A stretch of DNA of 64,000 bases from Lingula anatina (taxonomy: Eukaryota; Brachiopoda; Lingulata; Lingulida; Lingulidae): the NCBI RefSeq assembly GCF_001039355.2, contig NW_019774280.1, forward strand, positions 162,428 through 226,427, written 5' to 3'. The stretch's first letter is position 1. Each line of letters opens with the position of its first letter. Positions 49,176 to 61,248 of the stretch are shown one piece after another. Position numbers and translations under genes: made by a program. Under the pieces are notes generated by a model, which made no database searches, was not told the DNA's origin, and worked only from the letters and a program-made list of their open reading frames with translations.

Positions 49176-50041
49176 ACCTGTACTTGTCATCTGGGACACC
49201 GAACTTCTATTCCTAGGACTACCATTCCTGTCACACCGATACAACTTCATGTGCTAGTGCTAAGGGCACGTGGCTGTCAATAGCCTTGTTTTACATTCGG
49301 AGGCCTATGTTTATCAGGCTCATTAGTTCTGCGCTGGTTTAAAATTACTTTAATAAAGTGGGCGAAGTCTTGCTGGTAAAAACAGCCGATTCTCCGTTTT
49401 CACAATGTAACATAGGGTCATTGTGTGGTGATTTAAGGTAATGTTTTACAGTGGATCCAAAGCCGTATTGATTAAAACGAGAAATTCGATTATGATGTAG
49501 CCATGGGAGTTGCAACAGAATGCCTCCCTTGAAATAGTAGCCGTCAACACTCTGCTAAAGCTGTATGGGATTATTTTAGGTCAATAACATAAAGTTATGA
49601 GAGCAAGATGTCTCTTACAAAACAATACAATACAATAAAGTTTATTTCATGTCGGAAAGAATAAAAGTACAAACATTACCTGAGTACCTATTCACCGACA
49701 GAATAAGTTAGATAATGATATAATGTTTACCACTACTATTTCTAACTACTTCTATTGATTGAAATTACAACAGGAAAATAAGGCCATCATTTCAGTTTAA
49801 AATTATCATTATCCATATACGTTGCAGAGATTACACTTGCACTTAGGTCCTTACATTTTTTAAGCATTGCCTCTTCAGTAGTTGACTCTTACTAGCTTTA
49901 TGTTAATCTTTTTTCTTTTTCCATTTTTAGGTTGTAAGATTTGCGGAGTGCAGTGCTGCGTGCAGTCGTAGGCCCTCCGTAGCTAATATTCGCGCCTGTG
50001 ATATTCAAAGTTCCGGCCATTTCCAGTGTACCTAAGCCACA

Positions 50042-50659
50042 ATGCCCCTCCAACGCCCCCACTATTGGAGCGAAGACAGCCCCGTCACTACCAACCAAAC
50101 GTACGGATGGCATCTCCACGAGTATCCCGAGCCCGTTGGTTACTCAGCTAAGGGAAAATACATGGTCATAAATAAACCAATGCCGGACCTGACGTACAGA
50201 AAAGTAGTGGTTAAAAGGAGCAAAAAACAGAGCAGCGATCGCCTCATTCTCCCTCCCGCCGTCGGCGCCCGTGGGGACGCCAGAAAACCCCTTAACGATA
50301 GTACTTACTGGTCTTCATCCCCACCGTACTTCGACGGGGCGAACCCTAGGAAAGGATTGGACATGTTCGCTACATCGCAACGCAAGGCACCAAGCAGCGA
50401 TTACTTTAGCGACCAAGCGAGAAAACTTTTATACGAAAGCCTAGACTACGGCTACGGCAAACTGATCGCGGAACAAAAGGCTAGGAGATCACAGAGTGCC
50501 TCACAACTGGCCGCCATGAGGGAAGAAGAAAAGAAAGAGTCTAAAGTTCGACCAAAAACAGGGATCCCCTTTATTCCGGCTGATGATATTGGACTGGAAG
50601 TCAAACCCCTATATCTGTGGCACACTAATTCTGGCTACCTTGTTCGCGTTGTACCGTAA
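50042..50659 (+). CDS. Unrecognised intronless 205-residue protein
   Basis: A single open frame from ATG (acaATGCCCC) to TAA. It is much richer in G and C than its surroundings and has a protein-like composition: many Tyr, Trp, Pro, Lys and Arg, no signal peptide and no membrane segment. The N-terminus (MPLQRPHYWSEDSPVTTNQT) and the W/Y/P-rich ends with an internal AEQKARRSQSASQLAAMREE helix recall small axonemal microtubule-associated proteins, but I cannot name a family. Upstream, a pyrimidine tract and tag at about 49929 may mark a 5' UTR exon boundary. Expressed-gene status is inferred from composition only. Confidence 0.75.
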   Translation: MPLQRPHYWSEDSPVTTNQTYGWHLHEYPEPVGYSAKGKYMVINKPMPDLTYRKVVVKRSKKQSSDRLILPPAVGARGDARKPLNDSTYWSSSPPYFDGANPRKGLDMFATSQRKAPSSDYFSDQARKLLYESLDYGYGKLIAEQKARRSQSASQLAAMREEEKKESKVRPKTGIPFIPADDIGLEVKPLYLWHTNSGYLVRVVP

Positions 50660-52529
50660 AAGACGACTGTCACATATGCTGTCAGTGACTTGAGACGAAA
50701 AGAAAAAAATCTGGGTTCAAAAAGGCGTGGAAAGTAATGGCTTATTTATTATCTGGGTTCTTTTTTTATAGGGGACTTATTTAAGACATTAATGATAGAA
50801 GTGGATGCGGTGTGTGGACCGTTTTGTGTAAGATGAAAATTGATTTGTCATTTTGGTAAGATGGATATTATACACTTAAACTCTGTAATTCACTCCTAAA
50901 ATCAAACAGAAACAGAAAAAAAAATTCTCTTATTAATTATTCAACATAATTGGTAATTAAAAAATGAAAGTTTGGCGTATTTTACCTCTATTTTAATGAT
51001 TTCTGAAAAGCGTTGCTTTCCGTTAAAAATCTGTCATGACTCAGTTAAAAAAAAAACACCGTAAGTTTTTAGGCCTTTTACTTCCAAGAAATTATAACTC
51101 GGATGTGGCGACATTTTCGTACCACAAGACTCCAAGCATGGGGAAGATTGGGGGTGGGGTGTAAAATGAAAATCAAAACTGATTTCTCAAATGTCGGAAC
51201 AAATGACAGACCGCCCTACGTGTAATGTCATAATGTTTACTGGGCCGTACAAAGGGACGCATACTCTGTGAAAAGTCAATGATGACGATGTCGTTTAGTA
51301 TACATGTACCTCTGAGAAAAAAATCAACAAATGTATTAAGCATGCGCTTTCTCTGTTGTGTCGACTTGAAGAAAACTAACCTCCTTTGTAAGCGGAACTA
51401 AATCATAATGATTACGTGATTGGTGATTTTTATTATTTGTCATTTCTTCAGCGATTCTTGCTTTTTTCCACCTTGGTGCCAGAATTCCGTACAAATATTA
51501 ATGTAAACACGCGAGATATTTGGTTTCATACATGTATCTCATGCTATCGAAATTATACAAAAATTGAAAAATTGTTCAATTTAAGCTCCTCTGTACCAGG
51601 CAAATCGTAGGAGACAATAGGAAAGGTTAGCTTACAGACCTTTGGTTTGTATGCTAGGAAAAAAATGTAATTTTAGTTGGATTGATCATACACCAGATGT
51701 TGCTTTTAGTGTTAATTCCGTTCTGTCACACCTTGTCATATGTGCCACCACCTGCCTGGTAACAAGTTAATAAGCATCCATTGATGTGCATTCAGATATT
51801 TCTATAATAGGAAGATATCCATATTATGAGACTCAGGGTAGTGTATGGTTATTGGGTGGAGGAGGTCTGGCAAAAGATGTGGAGCTTCTTCGGATTTTGT
51901 TTGAAAATTTTTCTCGTTTTTATAAAAACATTTTGCTCAATAAAATACTACTGTATATACATGGCTTGTTTTATGTTTTTGGCTGGATATTGTTAGATTG
52001 CTCTAAATTTATGATGAATTCATATTTAGAAAAAGTTAACGCTGTATGTAAATTTTGTTTCAATTTTGTGTTAGTAATGAATATGGTTTATATTTTATTC
52101 AAGACGAGAATTTTCTTCACTGATTATTTTACTACAATATAGATGAATTCAAAATAAAGTGGCGTTTTTATACATGTACTACATTTTGAGATATCTTCAA
52201 ATGTAAGATATAGATTTGGTCTCTCTTTTAAGACAGAGAGTTAGTCACTCTTTTAACGGATAATTTTTCAACATTATACTGGACGATGCCGTGACTTACG
52301 ACAGGGCTGAAAATCAGGCTTTCATTGTGCTTGATGCAATATGCACTCTGGTCGTTCAAGATCTAAAAGTAACGTATCAGTCAATTATTAGACGGATTTC
52401 GAATATGAGTGCCTTGTGTGAAAAACAGGCCACAGTTTCACATAGAAAAAAAAAAAAAAAGAACTCCTGACTCAGTTGACTACAATTTCCATGAGAATGT
52501 TGTAACACTGTTCCTGATAGGGTAAGGTG

Positions 52530-52834
52530 TAGGGGCGGATCCAGGATTATTTGAAAGGGGGGGAGGGGGGGGCGCGGTTTTTAGGAATGACGGACCGCAG
52601 ATGCGAAGCCGACCTTCGCCCCCCCCCTCCCCCCCTTGGCGTGGAATGCGAGGCCCTTCAGCGAGCCCCGAAAAATGTTGGTATCTTAGAAGGCGAACGG
52701 TGCTATTTGGTACGGTTAAGAACTATGATTCAGCTAATCAAAATTTCTAAGGGGGGAACATTGGTTTGATTGTTTACAGAAATCGAAGAGGGGGGGTCAG
52801 GGCCCCCCTAAAGCCCCCATAAATCCGCCACTGA
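52530..52834. mobile_element. GGGGCGGATCCAGG-type MITE
   Basis: Starts GTAGGGGCGGATCCAGGATT and ends ATAAATCCGCCACTG, an imperfect inverted pair. The interior has poly-G and poly-C blocks able to pair with each other. Confidence 0.6.
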
Positions 52835-53460
52835 AATGCGCGCATGTGACCGTGTAACGTTGGTAATTAAGTTGTTCTCCAGGGAACCTGACTTAAGTTC
52901 ATTTATTTATTTATTTATTTATTTATTTATTGTGAAACAGGCACCAGGGATAACGACTGCACAACGTGACAGCGCGGAGTCCAAAAAGATCTCAAAAAAA
53001 AAAAAAAAAAAAATCTCCTGGTTTAATTACAATCACTTGATGGAGAGAAGGGATACTTTATTTAAAGTGTATATACCCTGGTTGTCAAAAGCAGGCTAAA
53101 AACGGCTTGAGCAGGCGTGTTCTGCACAGTCTCCAGTTAAGAAGAAATAGAATATAATCATGGAGAGGATATGACGATATAACACAAGCTAGGTGCTAAA
53201 GAGCTTAAATGTACGGAGGAAACAATTATGCGTTAAAGAGCAAAGACCTGCGTCATTTGTTCGGTGTAAATTAAATTAATATTTCCGATTCGTGGTTGAT
53301 GAACGCGGCATATGAAGGTGCAATTTATTTATGGGATCCGTCACAAAAAATATTATCAACGATGAAGTATTATTCTGCTGAGCCAGTGGCAAAATTAACA
53401 GCCAATTAAATACAACATATAAAATAGGCAAGCTTTCATTCTAGTCATCTGTATTCTTGG

Positions 53461-53585
53461 CCCACTTCTGACAGTTCCTGAAAATTCATCAAAATCGGCC
53501 ATAACTTTTTGAGTTATGTTGATGACAGACAAACAAACAAACAAACAAACAAGCAAACAAACAGGGGTGAAAACATAACCTCCTG
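53461..53585. repeat. Partial copy of the 46106-46358 repeat
   Basis: Shares cttctgacagttcctgaaaa, ataactttttgagttatgtt, the CAAA run and gtgaaaacataacctcc with the fuller copy at 46106-46358. Confidence 0.7.
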
Positions 53586-54332
53586 CAATCAATCAAGAGT
53601 TTTAAATACTCATTTGAGTGGTAAACAGTCCACGGGGCTTGACATTTCTGCCACCAGAGGTCACCACCCTTCAACATGATATTTAAATTCCATATGAGTA
53701 AATATTGTTAACCATCCAGTACAATAAGAATGATAAATATGAATAACTCTGATACTGGAATATACATTTAGCAACTGACCGACGTTGCAGTCAAATTTAA
53801 TAATTTTGAAATAATTTTAATCAAATATTTGAAATGCCCCAATGGGCTTTGTTTAAAAAAGTTAAAACGCAGTTCTAGAACAAACCAAGTGTAATGATTA
53901 ATAAAGTTTAAAGCCTTCTGAAAAGTTTGAGGACATACCCCGGTAATCCGGGATTGGATTAAGTCAAAAGTAAAGAGCATTTGCAACATGAGCTGGCTTA
54001 TTCGTGATAATAATAAGAGTAATGATGACGATACCCTAGCTAGCTCTGAAGTCGACTTGAATGACAACCAACGGCCTACAGAGAGGATTATACTATTGTG
54101 ACGCAAGAACTATGGCTGCATCATGCTTTTTCATTGGCCAGCCGTTCAGAGCAATGGCAAAAGTCCGTCACTCTTAGCGTTAAGAGACAGAATTGCAAAG
54201 AAAAGCACTGGTAGTCTTAGAGAGACATCAGAAAACAACCGGATACTTGTATTCCCTGAATATTTTTTTCTAAACGGGTGACAGTTCGTCTAAATAGATG
54301 ATCTTTTATGTTTCATATAAACGGATAAATAT

Positions 54333-56270
54333 ATGGAGAATGTGACGAATGATTCGGGAATTTTTGAGAATGACAATGTTTCATTTTCCAATTCCTTTGA
54401 AAGGAGTTGGTTTTGTGTCACCTTCTCTACGATTGGAAATTTGATTTCTTTGACTGCAATAGTCCTCAATCTACTCGTCATTATCTCTTACGTCAAGTTC
54501 AAATGGCTGAAGACCCGCACAAATACAATTTTCTTCAGTTTGGCTATTGCAGATGCTCTAACTGGGGTAAGTTTACCGCCACTTTTTTTAAAATGTGCTC
54601 CAAACAGTTATATAATAGTTTACCTAGAAGAGCTCCTGTCGACGAAATATTTTTGCATTTGGAGACTGTCACTCTACTCATGGCTGGTTTCCGTATCCCT
54701 CATGCACCTAATGCTGATTGCATTCGAACGGTACACAAAGATATGTAGGGGCAACGTGTATCCCGAACTATTTAGCCAAAGAAAGCTGAACGTTTATTTG
54801 GTGCTCTCTTGGGCGTATATGTCAGTATTGGCATTGCTACTAGTGGGAACTAACACTTGGACACCAGACAAATGGTGTAGACCAGAGGAAGTGTTTCTGA
54901 GGTCTATTCGATGGATTCGCATAGTGCATTTTCCCCTCTGTTTTCTATCAGCCTGCGCGTGCTATCTTGCAATCTTTCTTCACGCCCGAAAACATGACCG
55001 TCAGGTCAGTGTCTGGAGCACCAAACCCTCTGCACAAGGTAGACGCCATAAAAACGTACAAGACAAGCCCATTGTAGAAGGACGGGGCGTAGTTAAACTT
55101 GACGTTGAGATGCTGCGCATCGAGCAACACGAGCAAAGAAATCCAGCAATACAAAGAGAAGCAAAAGAAGATTGTATCTCAGCTGCGGTTTGTGAGGAGA
55201 CAATGCTTGTCCAAGAGAGGCGAGATCAATCATCCCATATAGAGAAATCAACTTCGCAAGAGAGTGCAAAGCGCAGCTCGGAAGGTCTCGAAATTATCTC
55301 ATATGAGCAACTGGCAGTAGAATCAGAAGGAACGTCAAAACAAGACAACTCGGTACCATCTAATTTCGAAAAGAAAGGGGCATCCTTGATAAAAGAGGCT
55401 CCTTCGAATGTAAGTGCAAAACGCATCTCGGATGGGCTCAAACTACATGTATGCTCCTCTCAATCAGAGGGAAAGTCAAAACAAGACAACACGGAACCAT
55501 CACATTTCAATAAGAAAGAATCATCTCCGACGAAAAAAGCTCCTTCGTATGGTAGAGCAATATGTACCATCTCGGATGGTCCCGAACTTTTGCCCTACGA
55601 ACAAGTGACAGTAGAATCAGAAGGAAAGACAAATGAAGACAACAAGGAAACATCCACTTTGGACAAGAGAGCAGCATCTCTAACAAAAATTACTCCTTCG
55701 TATGTAAGAAAAAAACGTATCTCGGATGGTCTCGAACTTATCCCCTGCGAACAAATTGCCAACAAGCAGAAGGAACGTCCAAACAAGGCAACACTGAACC
55801 ATCCAATTTCGACAAAAAAGAATCATCTTCGACAAAATCAACGGGCAAAAAAAGGGGACTGCATGTCACACCAACATTCGACTTTGGAAAAACACCAGAC
55901 TCCAAATGCAGCAGAAAAAGTATCAGAAGAAGCCAAAAGAGTGCTACCAAATTTAAATGTAGCTAAAGTACCATCGGTAGGATGGACAGCGAGACTGAAA
56001 CTTCATGTTCAGGTAGCAAAATTGGCGTTTGTGACTTTGATGGTGTTTTGCGTTTTGTGGGGGCCCTATTTCATTTGTCAGTTAGTTGCAGCACGACTGA
56101 ACGTAGACAACTTGTCCAAGGTGGCTGCGATAATTCAAACTTTTTGTGGCATTTTGGTCGGTGCTTCGTCAGCCGTTAACCCGCTCGTCTACGCTTTTAT
56201 GGACAGAAAGTATAAAAAGGCATTCTCCCTTATGATGAAAATGCGGTGCAAGCTACGTCGCCGGGATTAA
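54333..56270 (+). CDS. Rhodopsin-class GPCR with giant repetitive third cytoplasmic loop
   Basis: Intronless, 645 residues. N-glycosylation sites lie at N3 and N15. TM1 is about 30-53 (N46), TM2 64-86 (LAIADAL, D74), TM3 108-130 ending in ERY (132-134), TM4 153-172, TM5 194-217, TM6 561-586 (CVLWGPYF) and TM7 599-622 (NPLVY, 616-620). C108 and C182 are the expected disulphide pair. The residue at the amine-binding position of TM3 (3.32, Y115) is not Asp, so a classical aminergic receptor is unlikely and the ligand is unknown. The third cytoplasmic loop is about 340 residues, hydrophilic, and contains four ~50-residue repeats (ISDG-type motif ending at G318, G368, G416 and G466). Part of the last repeat is read in a shifted frame. 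Confidence 0.9.
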   Translation: MENVTNDSGIFENDNVSFSNSFERSWFCVTFSTIGNLISLTAIVLNLLVIISYVKFKWLKTRTNTIFFSLAIADALTGVSLPPLFLKCAPNSYIIVYLEELLSTKYFCIWRLSLYSWLVSVSLMHLMLIAFERYTKICRGNVYPELFSQRKLNVYLVLSWAYMSVLALLLVGTNTWTPDKWCRPEEVFLRSIRWIRIVHFPLCFLSACACYLAIFLHARKHDRQVSVWSTKPSAQGRRHKNVQDKPIVEGRGVVKLDVEMLRIEQHEQRNPAIQREAKEDCISAAVCEETMLVQERRDQSSHIEKSTSQESAKRSSEGLEIISYEQLAVESEGTSKQDNSVPSNFEKKGASLIKEAPSNVSAKRISDGLKLHVCSSQSEGKSKQDNTEPSHFNKKESSPTKKAPSYGRAICTISDGPELLPYEQVTVESEGKTNEDNKETSTLDKRAASLTKITPSYVRKKRISDGLELIPCEQIANKQKERPNKATLNHPISTKKNHLRQNQRAKKGDCMSHQHSTLEKHQTPNAAEKVSEEAKRVLPNLNVAKVPSVGWTARLKLHVQVAKLAFVTLMVFCVLWGPYFICQLVAARLNVDNLSKVAAIIQTFCGILVGASSAVNPLVYAFMDRKYKKAFSLMMKMRCKLRRRD

Positions 56271-56310
56271 GAGGTAATAATGATCCGTTTAACATTTGGA
56301 GAAAAACTAT

Positions 56311-56559
56311 GGCTGCGTTCACATGAAAAATCTATTTTCTAAAAATCTATTTGCGGTATCTTGTGATCACGGTCTGTGCCCTGAATACCCCGCGGCGTAA
56401 TTACTAGCAGCGCCGAGAATTAATTACAGCTTTGGAAGTAACTGGCTCGCGCTGCCCGTAATTACGCCGTGGGATATTCAGGGCACAGACCGTGATCACA
56501 AGATACCGCAAATAGATTTTTAGATTTTTAGAAAATAGATTTTTCATGTGAACGCAGCC
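56311..56559. mobile_element. 249-bp fold-back MITE (GGCTGCGTTCACA ends)
   Basis: The first ~95 bp and the last ~105 bp are almost perfect complements: GGCTGCGTTCACATG at both ends, then ctattttctaaaaatct, tgcggtatcttgtgatcacg and ctgtgccctgaata. An extra repeat of the atttttag type occurs in the right arm. tat flanks both ends. It lies about 40 bp after the GPCR stop codon. Confidence 0.85.
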
Positions 56560-57263
56560 TATGATAGTAATTAAGAATTGATAAGAAAATGATCGGATGT
56601 GTTCTAAAATTTACTATGAGATCTCAGGACAAAAGTGCCTGAAGCATATTATATTAAAACTAAAAAAAACATGGAAGTCAAGACTTTTGAATGCTGCAAA
56701 GTTATTAAAGATGAAAAATATTTTTGTTCTTATTAACATTATAAATTTATATTAAAAAAAAAAACGAGAAACCCATACAGTAACATTGTTGATAGTTATT
56801 TGGAAAAAATTCAATTTACTTATGCTATAGAAGATGTTACTGACTGTTGTTGATTTCGTAGATGTTTATCTCTTTTAACATTTCATGTACAAGAAGAATT
56901 CGATATTATTAGCCTATAATTGTGTAAAAGAAAGGGCCCCAAGAGGCGTGCGGTTACCCTAGCAACTGTGAACAAATGCAGGTGCTAATAACACACGTGT
57001 ATAAAATGTTGAACTTCATCTCTGTTATGAAAAATTACAGTGTTGTTCCTGGAATGCGGTATTATTTAAGTGTGAATTTGGTTAATTCCGTGAATAGGCC
57101 TATTGTAGAATATGTGTAAATGTAGTTGTCAACTAGTACAATGCACAATGTATTCGTCATTGCATTTACTTTTCATTTATTTTTCAATTTCGTTGCTTTT
57201 ACTTGTACCTTGTACATATACGTGTGGATGTTTGCTCTTTAGCTCCAAGAAATCACAGCTCGG

Positions 57264-57297
57264 TCTATTAGCATATATATATATATATTTATCAATT

Positions 57298-57369
<72 letters not shown>
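57264..57369. repeat. (TA)n microsatellite
   Basis: TA run broken once by ttatcaattcac near 57288. Confidence 0.95.
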
Positions 57370-57372
<3 letters not shown>

Positions 57373-58205
57373 CAGAATATAGTATTTTAGCTATACTAAA
57401 CGCCTTTGTCCGCCAACAAGCTCAATTTTTAAGGTAGGCTACATTTACGATGACAATCAGAACATTTATTTATTTCATATAATAAGATTATGATCTTATA
57501 TCGGGCAATCTGAGTTCTGGTAATGAACGATTTTTATTTGCTTTCGGATTATATACACCTGTAGAACGACCTCAGTTTTAGACTATAATTGTCTAACAAT
57601 TAGATGACAATAATTTCAGTGGAAAGGCGAATCGATTTGTTTTTGTGTACGTGCCATTACGTATCAATATCAGTTTGAATAAATATTGTCTGGGTGAAAA
57701 TTTGAATGTAACTTCCTTGTAGATAGCCAAATAGAAAGCCAAATACAAACAGCAAGTTGTGAAATCACTGATTTGAAAATGAAACATTACAACATTCAAA
57801 TGGGTAACATATGCTGAAAACAACTATCCGAAAAAACAGATTTGTAAAAACGAAAGGCGTGCGAGGGCGCGACAGGACGCATTCCTTAATTATTGAAAGA
57901 CTGGTTGAGGAAACATGCCTCAATTATAAACGGATAAGCGTTTGTTAAACTCGAGGCTCGGATTTGTGAGCACTAATTTTAAGGGCAAGTAATGTTGTCA
58001 TGGCTTTATCGAAGTCGCGCCCAAGTCCTCTGTTCATTTCGCAGGCAATTTTTCTTTTTTCATAAGGGACTACATAGCTTATCACGTGTTCAGATCACGT
58101 GCTCAAAAAGAAAAACTGTTGCCATGAAGGAAGGTAGATAAGACGGCTTACTGAAATCATAAAACCCAAAGTATATCATGTATTTTGTTTTCAATAATAA
58201 GCATC

Positions 58206-58211
58206 TTTATT
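58206..58211 (-). terminator. Polyadenylation signal for the minus-strand TSP1 gene
   Basis: AATAAA on the minus strand, about 4 kb after the stop codon at 62207. No closer gene on this strand explains it. Other AATAAA sites occur in between, so the true end is uncertain. Confidence 0.35.
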
Positions 58212-58971
58212 TCAAAAGACAAAATTTTTTACTCCTTAGAGTACATACAATATAGGAAAAACGCTGGGTATGTCCGTATCTAGAGTCGATACTTCAGCAT
58301 AAAAAAGTGAATTCTTTCCTAACTTCTGGAAGACGTAACACTGATGAGATATAATTTCAACCATGATTCCATAAAACTTGATTATAACACATGAAATATG
58401 GCCAAATACGTGAACAAACATTTCCTCGTAAGAAATTGCCTAATCAATTACATCGTTAGCATGAAAACATTATCCAGAGAAAAAATGAATAGAATGTATA
58501 AATAGCACTCTGAAATCTTAAATGCACATTCACTGGAATCTCATAAAGTGTACCGTATTGAAAAACAGCTAAACATCTTATCATCTGAAAATATTTTTCA
58601 ATTCAGTTTAAAAATGCCTTAACTTAAGGAAGACTAAGCAAGAACAGACGACTGGATTTAACCCAAAACTTGTCTTCAACTGCTACACATTATCACTTCA
58701 ATAAAAAAACATTCTCTGACAAAGCTTGCCAACATGACAGCATTCCTTTTGCAATACTACTATCTTCTTTACATATATACTACAAACCAAAGCAACATGC
58801 TGGTAATACATGCACATTTTGTTTTTAATTAAGACACATTATATAGAAACGCACATATATAACAATGAAGGGCTCTCAATAAATTGGTATTTGAATGTTT
58901 TATCCCATAGTCTATCATGTTAATGACTATCTTAACACTTATCATGACCTCAACTGATCATATTTGTCATA

Positions 58972-59167
58972 GAGCTCATTCCCAAAGAAACTATCATTCT
59001 ATGTCTATCGATCTAACTCCAAGTGGACTCTTGCTGAATGCAATCAGGTTAACACACCACCTGTTGTATCCAAAGTACTCGTATAATTATCAGCTTTTCT
59101 GTATTGTATTCAATGCAAAGAGGTGGTGAAGATCTACATAGAACAATATTTTCATTGGGATGAGCCC
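58972..59167. mobile_element. Diverged GGGCTCATTC-type MITE
   Basis: Begins gagctcattcccaaagaaac, contains atcgatctaactcc and ctgaatgcaatcaggttaac, and ends attgggatgagccc. Same family as 35458-35702. Confidence 0.6.
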
Positions 59168-61180
59168 TTAGTCTTCACGCTCAAATCACAAACCTACATC
59201 TACAACTGTGGCCATTATAAATGGCAGGCAGTGTCAGGCTACATGAGTTCAGTGACAACATAAAAAGTAAGAGGCCCAATATTGCCTAGTTCCTAGATCC
59301 TTTCTTGACAATCACTAAAAAAATAAAGACATGCGTGTTTTATGTTATATTCATATGTAAAAGTGTACAAAAGTACGTCTTCTATATGCTGTGATGATAT
59401 GAAGGCAACTATATACATATGTACAAGATATGTGACATTAAGTATATGTGACTTTTTGCTTTGCACAAAAAGAGAAAATAATAACAGGTTCCTTATTTTT
59501 GTTGTGTAATTGAGTTCATATTGGCAGACTTTACTATTACCTGCATGATATGTTAACGAAAATAACACATTGCACAACAAGCCTTCATCTGCCTCGGAAT
59601 TCAGCTTCATAGCAGCAAATGACATAAATACAGTAAACCCATCAGTATACAAAAGAGGCCACCACAGTCGTCAGTTCAAAATGGAAAACTTAACGTGAAA
59701 CAAATTTTATTGGCACAGGTGAATTCTGAAGTCGAATTCTGGTATTGTTCACAGTTGATAACATTAAGGGTTCTCATTAATGTAGACATTTCCACTGATT
59801 TTAAGAGACCCCACTTATATAGCAGTCATAACAACATTGTTATTAACTGCATCTCCATAATCATGTAATTGTTTACTGTACAACCAACAAAAAGACTGCT
59901 ATACTCGGGATCTACATTTTTAAGTTAAAGAAAATGCCTTCAACAACAAATAACAACCATGCCCTTTATCATATGTCACTGACTTGCAAAAAACAATAAC
60001 ACATGAAAATAATGCTAAGAAGGTCTTAAGGAGATCAGTTGTCAATTAAACAGCTAGAGAAAGTCTACTGGTAGGTTCAGAATTTTAAGTCAGTTGAATT
60101 TACAAACGCAGAGGTTTGGGCAGTGTAAAAGTAAGACAAAAATGCATGAAACTTGAATGGCAATCATCCGAGACATTCTAAAATGAGACTGTCATCACTG
60201 GTTGACATCATATATCTGCACGTGTAAAAGTAAAAGTAAGCAATACAACAGCAACATGCAAACATGGTGTATTTGTGTTGTAATTCAGCAATGCATTAGA
60301 GAAAACGACCAGAAAAAAAATTTTTTGCCCTCCATTACCACACTGCATTGGCAAATCTACCAAGTTACGACCACTTTCTCCTCAAAATCCCAGGCATGAT
60401 TTTACGTCTTAGACTTTCAGCGAACTTGAATGATCCCAATTATCAGATGATTAAATCCCTTGATTCAGGAATTTAGAGACTAGAGTGTTAACAGTGTTTT
60501 TTCTGTAATAAAGAAACCTGGTGACATAAATAGGACTGTATTTCAAGCCTAATGTTGAATTTGTGTGAAGGCAGGATAAGTCTGGAATTGGACCCAACAC
60601 AGCAAATGATAAATAATTATGTCAGAATAATAATTAAAGAACTGTGGCCATCTGCTACTAGTACAACCAAAACTATGTACCTCTGTTCTTTGTACTTATT
60701 CACAAGTAGAAATTCCATATCAATACAAATAAAAGTAATTCAGATATTTTAACAACTCATATATAATATAAAAAAATACAAATAAAATAAAAATAATTAT
60801 AATAAATAAATCAAGATAAAATTTAGTAAAATTAATTAACCAATGTTGCATGGCCGCAAATAATTTTGTTATCATAACAAACACCTTTGTTTTATAGAAA
60901 CTGTCACTTACAACAGTAGGACACTTTAATATGAGTAATACTGAATGAAGTGGAATTCTTCATTGAATGGGTTTTCCTTTCTCTCTGTGCTGCTGATAGA
61001 AAACACGGTAATTACGGAGAATCTCTGCCATAGTATACGAGAATTAACATTTGAAAAATGCTTCAACTAATAGTCTATCCTTCAATTAGGATGTTTAGAC
61101 ACGGAAAACATTTCATCCTATCTACATCTAAATGCATCTGTTTTCAGAAACTCATTATCCCAGCACCATTATGACGACAG

Positions 61181-61248
61181 GGAATATCTCAAATTTCCCC
61201 TTCAAGGAATATCTCAAATTTCCCCTTCAAGGAATATCTCAAATTTCT
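61181..61248. repeat. 25-bp tandem repeat, 2.7 units
   Basis: Units at 61181-61205 and 61206-61230 are identical (GGAATATCTC AAATTTCCCC then TTCAA), and 61231-61248 is a partial third. Confidence 0.9.

Larger units (their letters stand above)
43928..50041. other. Intergenic region with scattered repeats
   Basis: It holds GA and CA/GT microsatellites (44848-44874, 45079-45117), homopolymer C or G runs (44753-44767, 47458-47469, 48720-48741) and the MITEs listed separately. The open frame at 47637-48050 is AT-biased and unrecognised. From about 49930 a pyrimidine tract plus acceptor (tttttag) may start the exon that leads into the gene at 50042. Confidence 0.5.
50660..54332. other. Intergenic region; no gene seen
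   Basis: AT-rich, with a MITE at 52530-52834, an ATTT microsatellite (52903-52931), an A run near 52995 and a partial dispersed repeat at 53461-53585. The 118-residue frame at 51786-52142 is Phe/Leu/Tyr-rich, as expected of AT-rich noncoding sequence. Confidence 0.5.

Noticed and set aside
51786-52142. 118-residue plus-strand open frame, hydrophobic
   Set aside because: Phe/Leu/Tyr/Asn richness is expected from AT-rich DNA; no helix pattern or family match.
61183-61248. Tandem 25-bp repeat considered as a CRISPR array
   Set aside because: Units are directly adjacent without spacers and the genome is animal.
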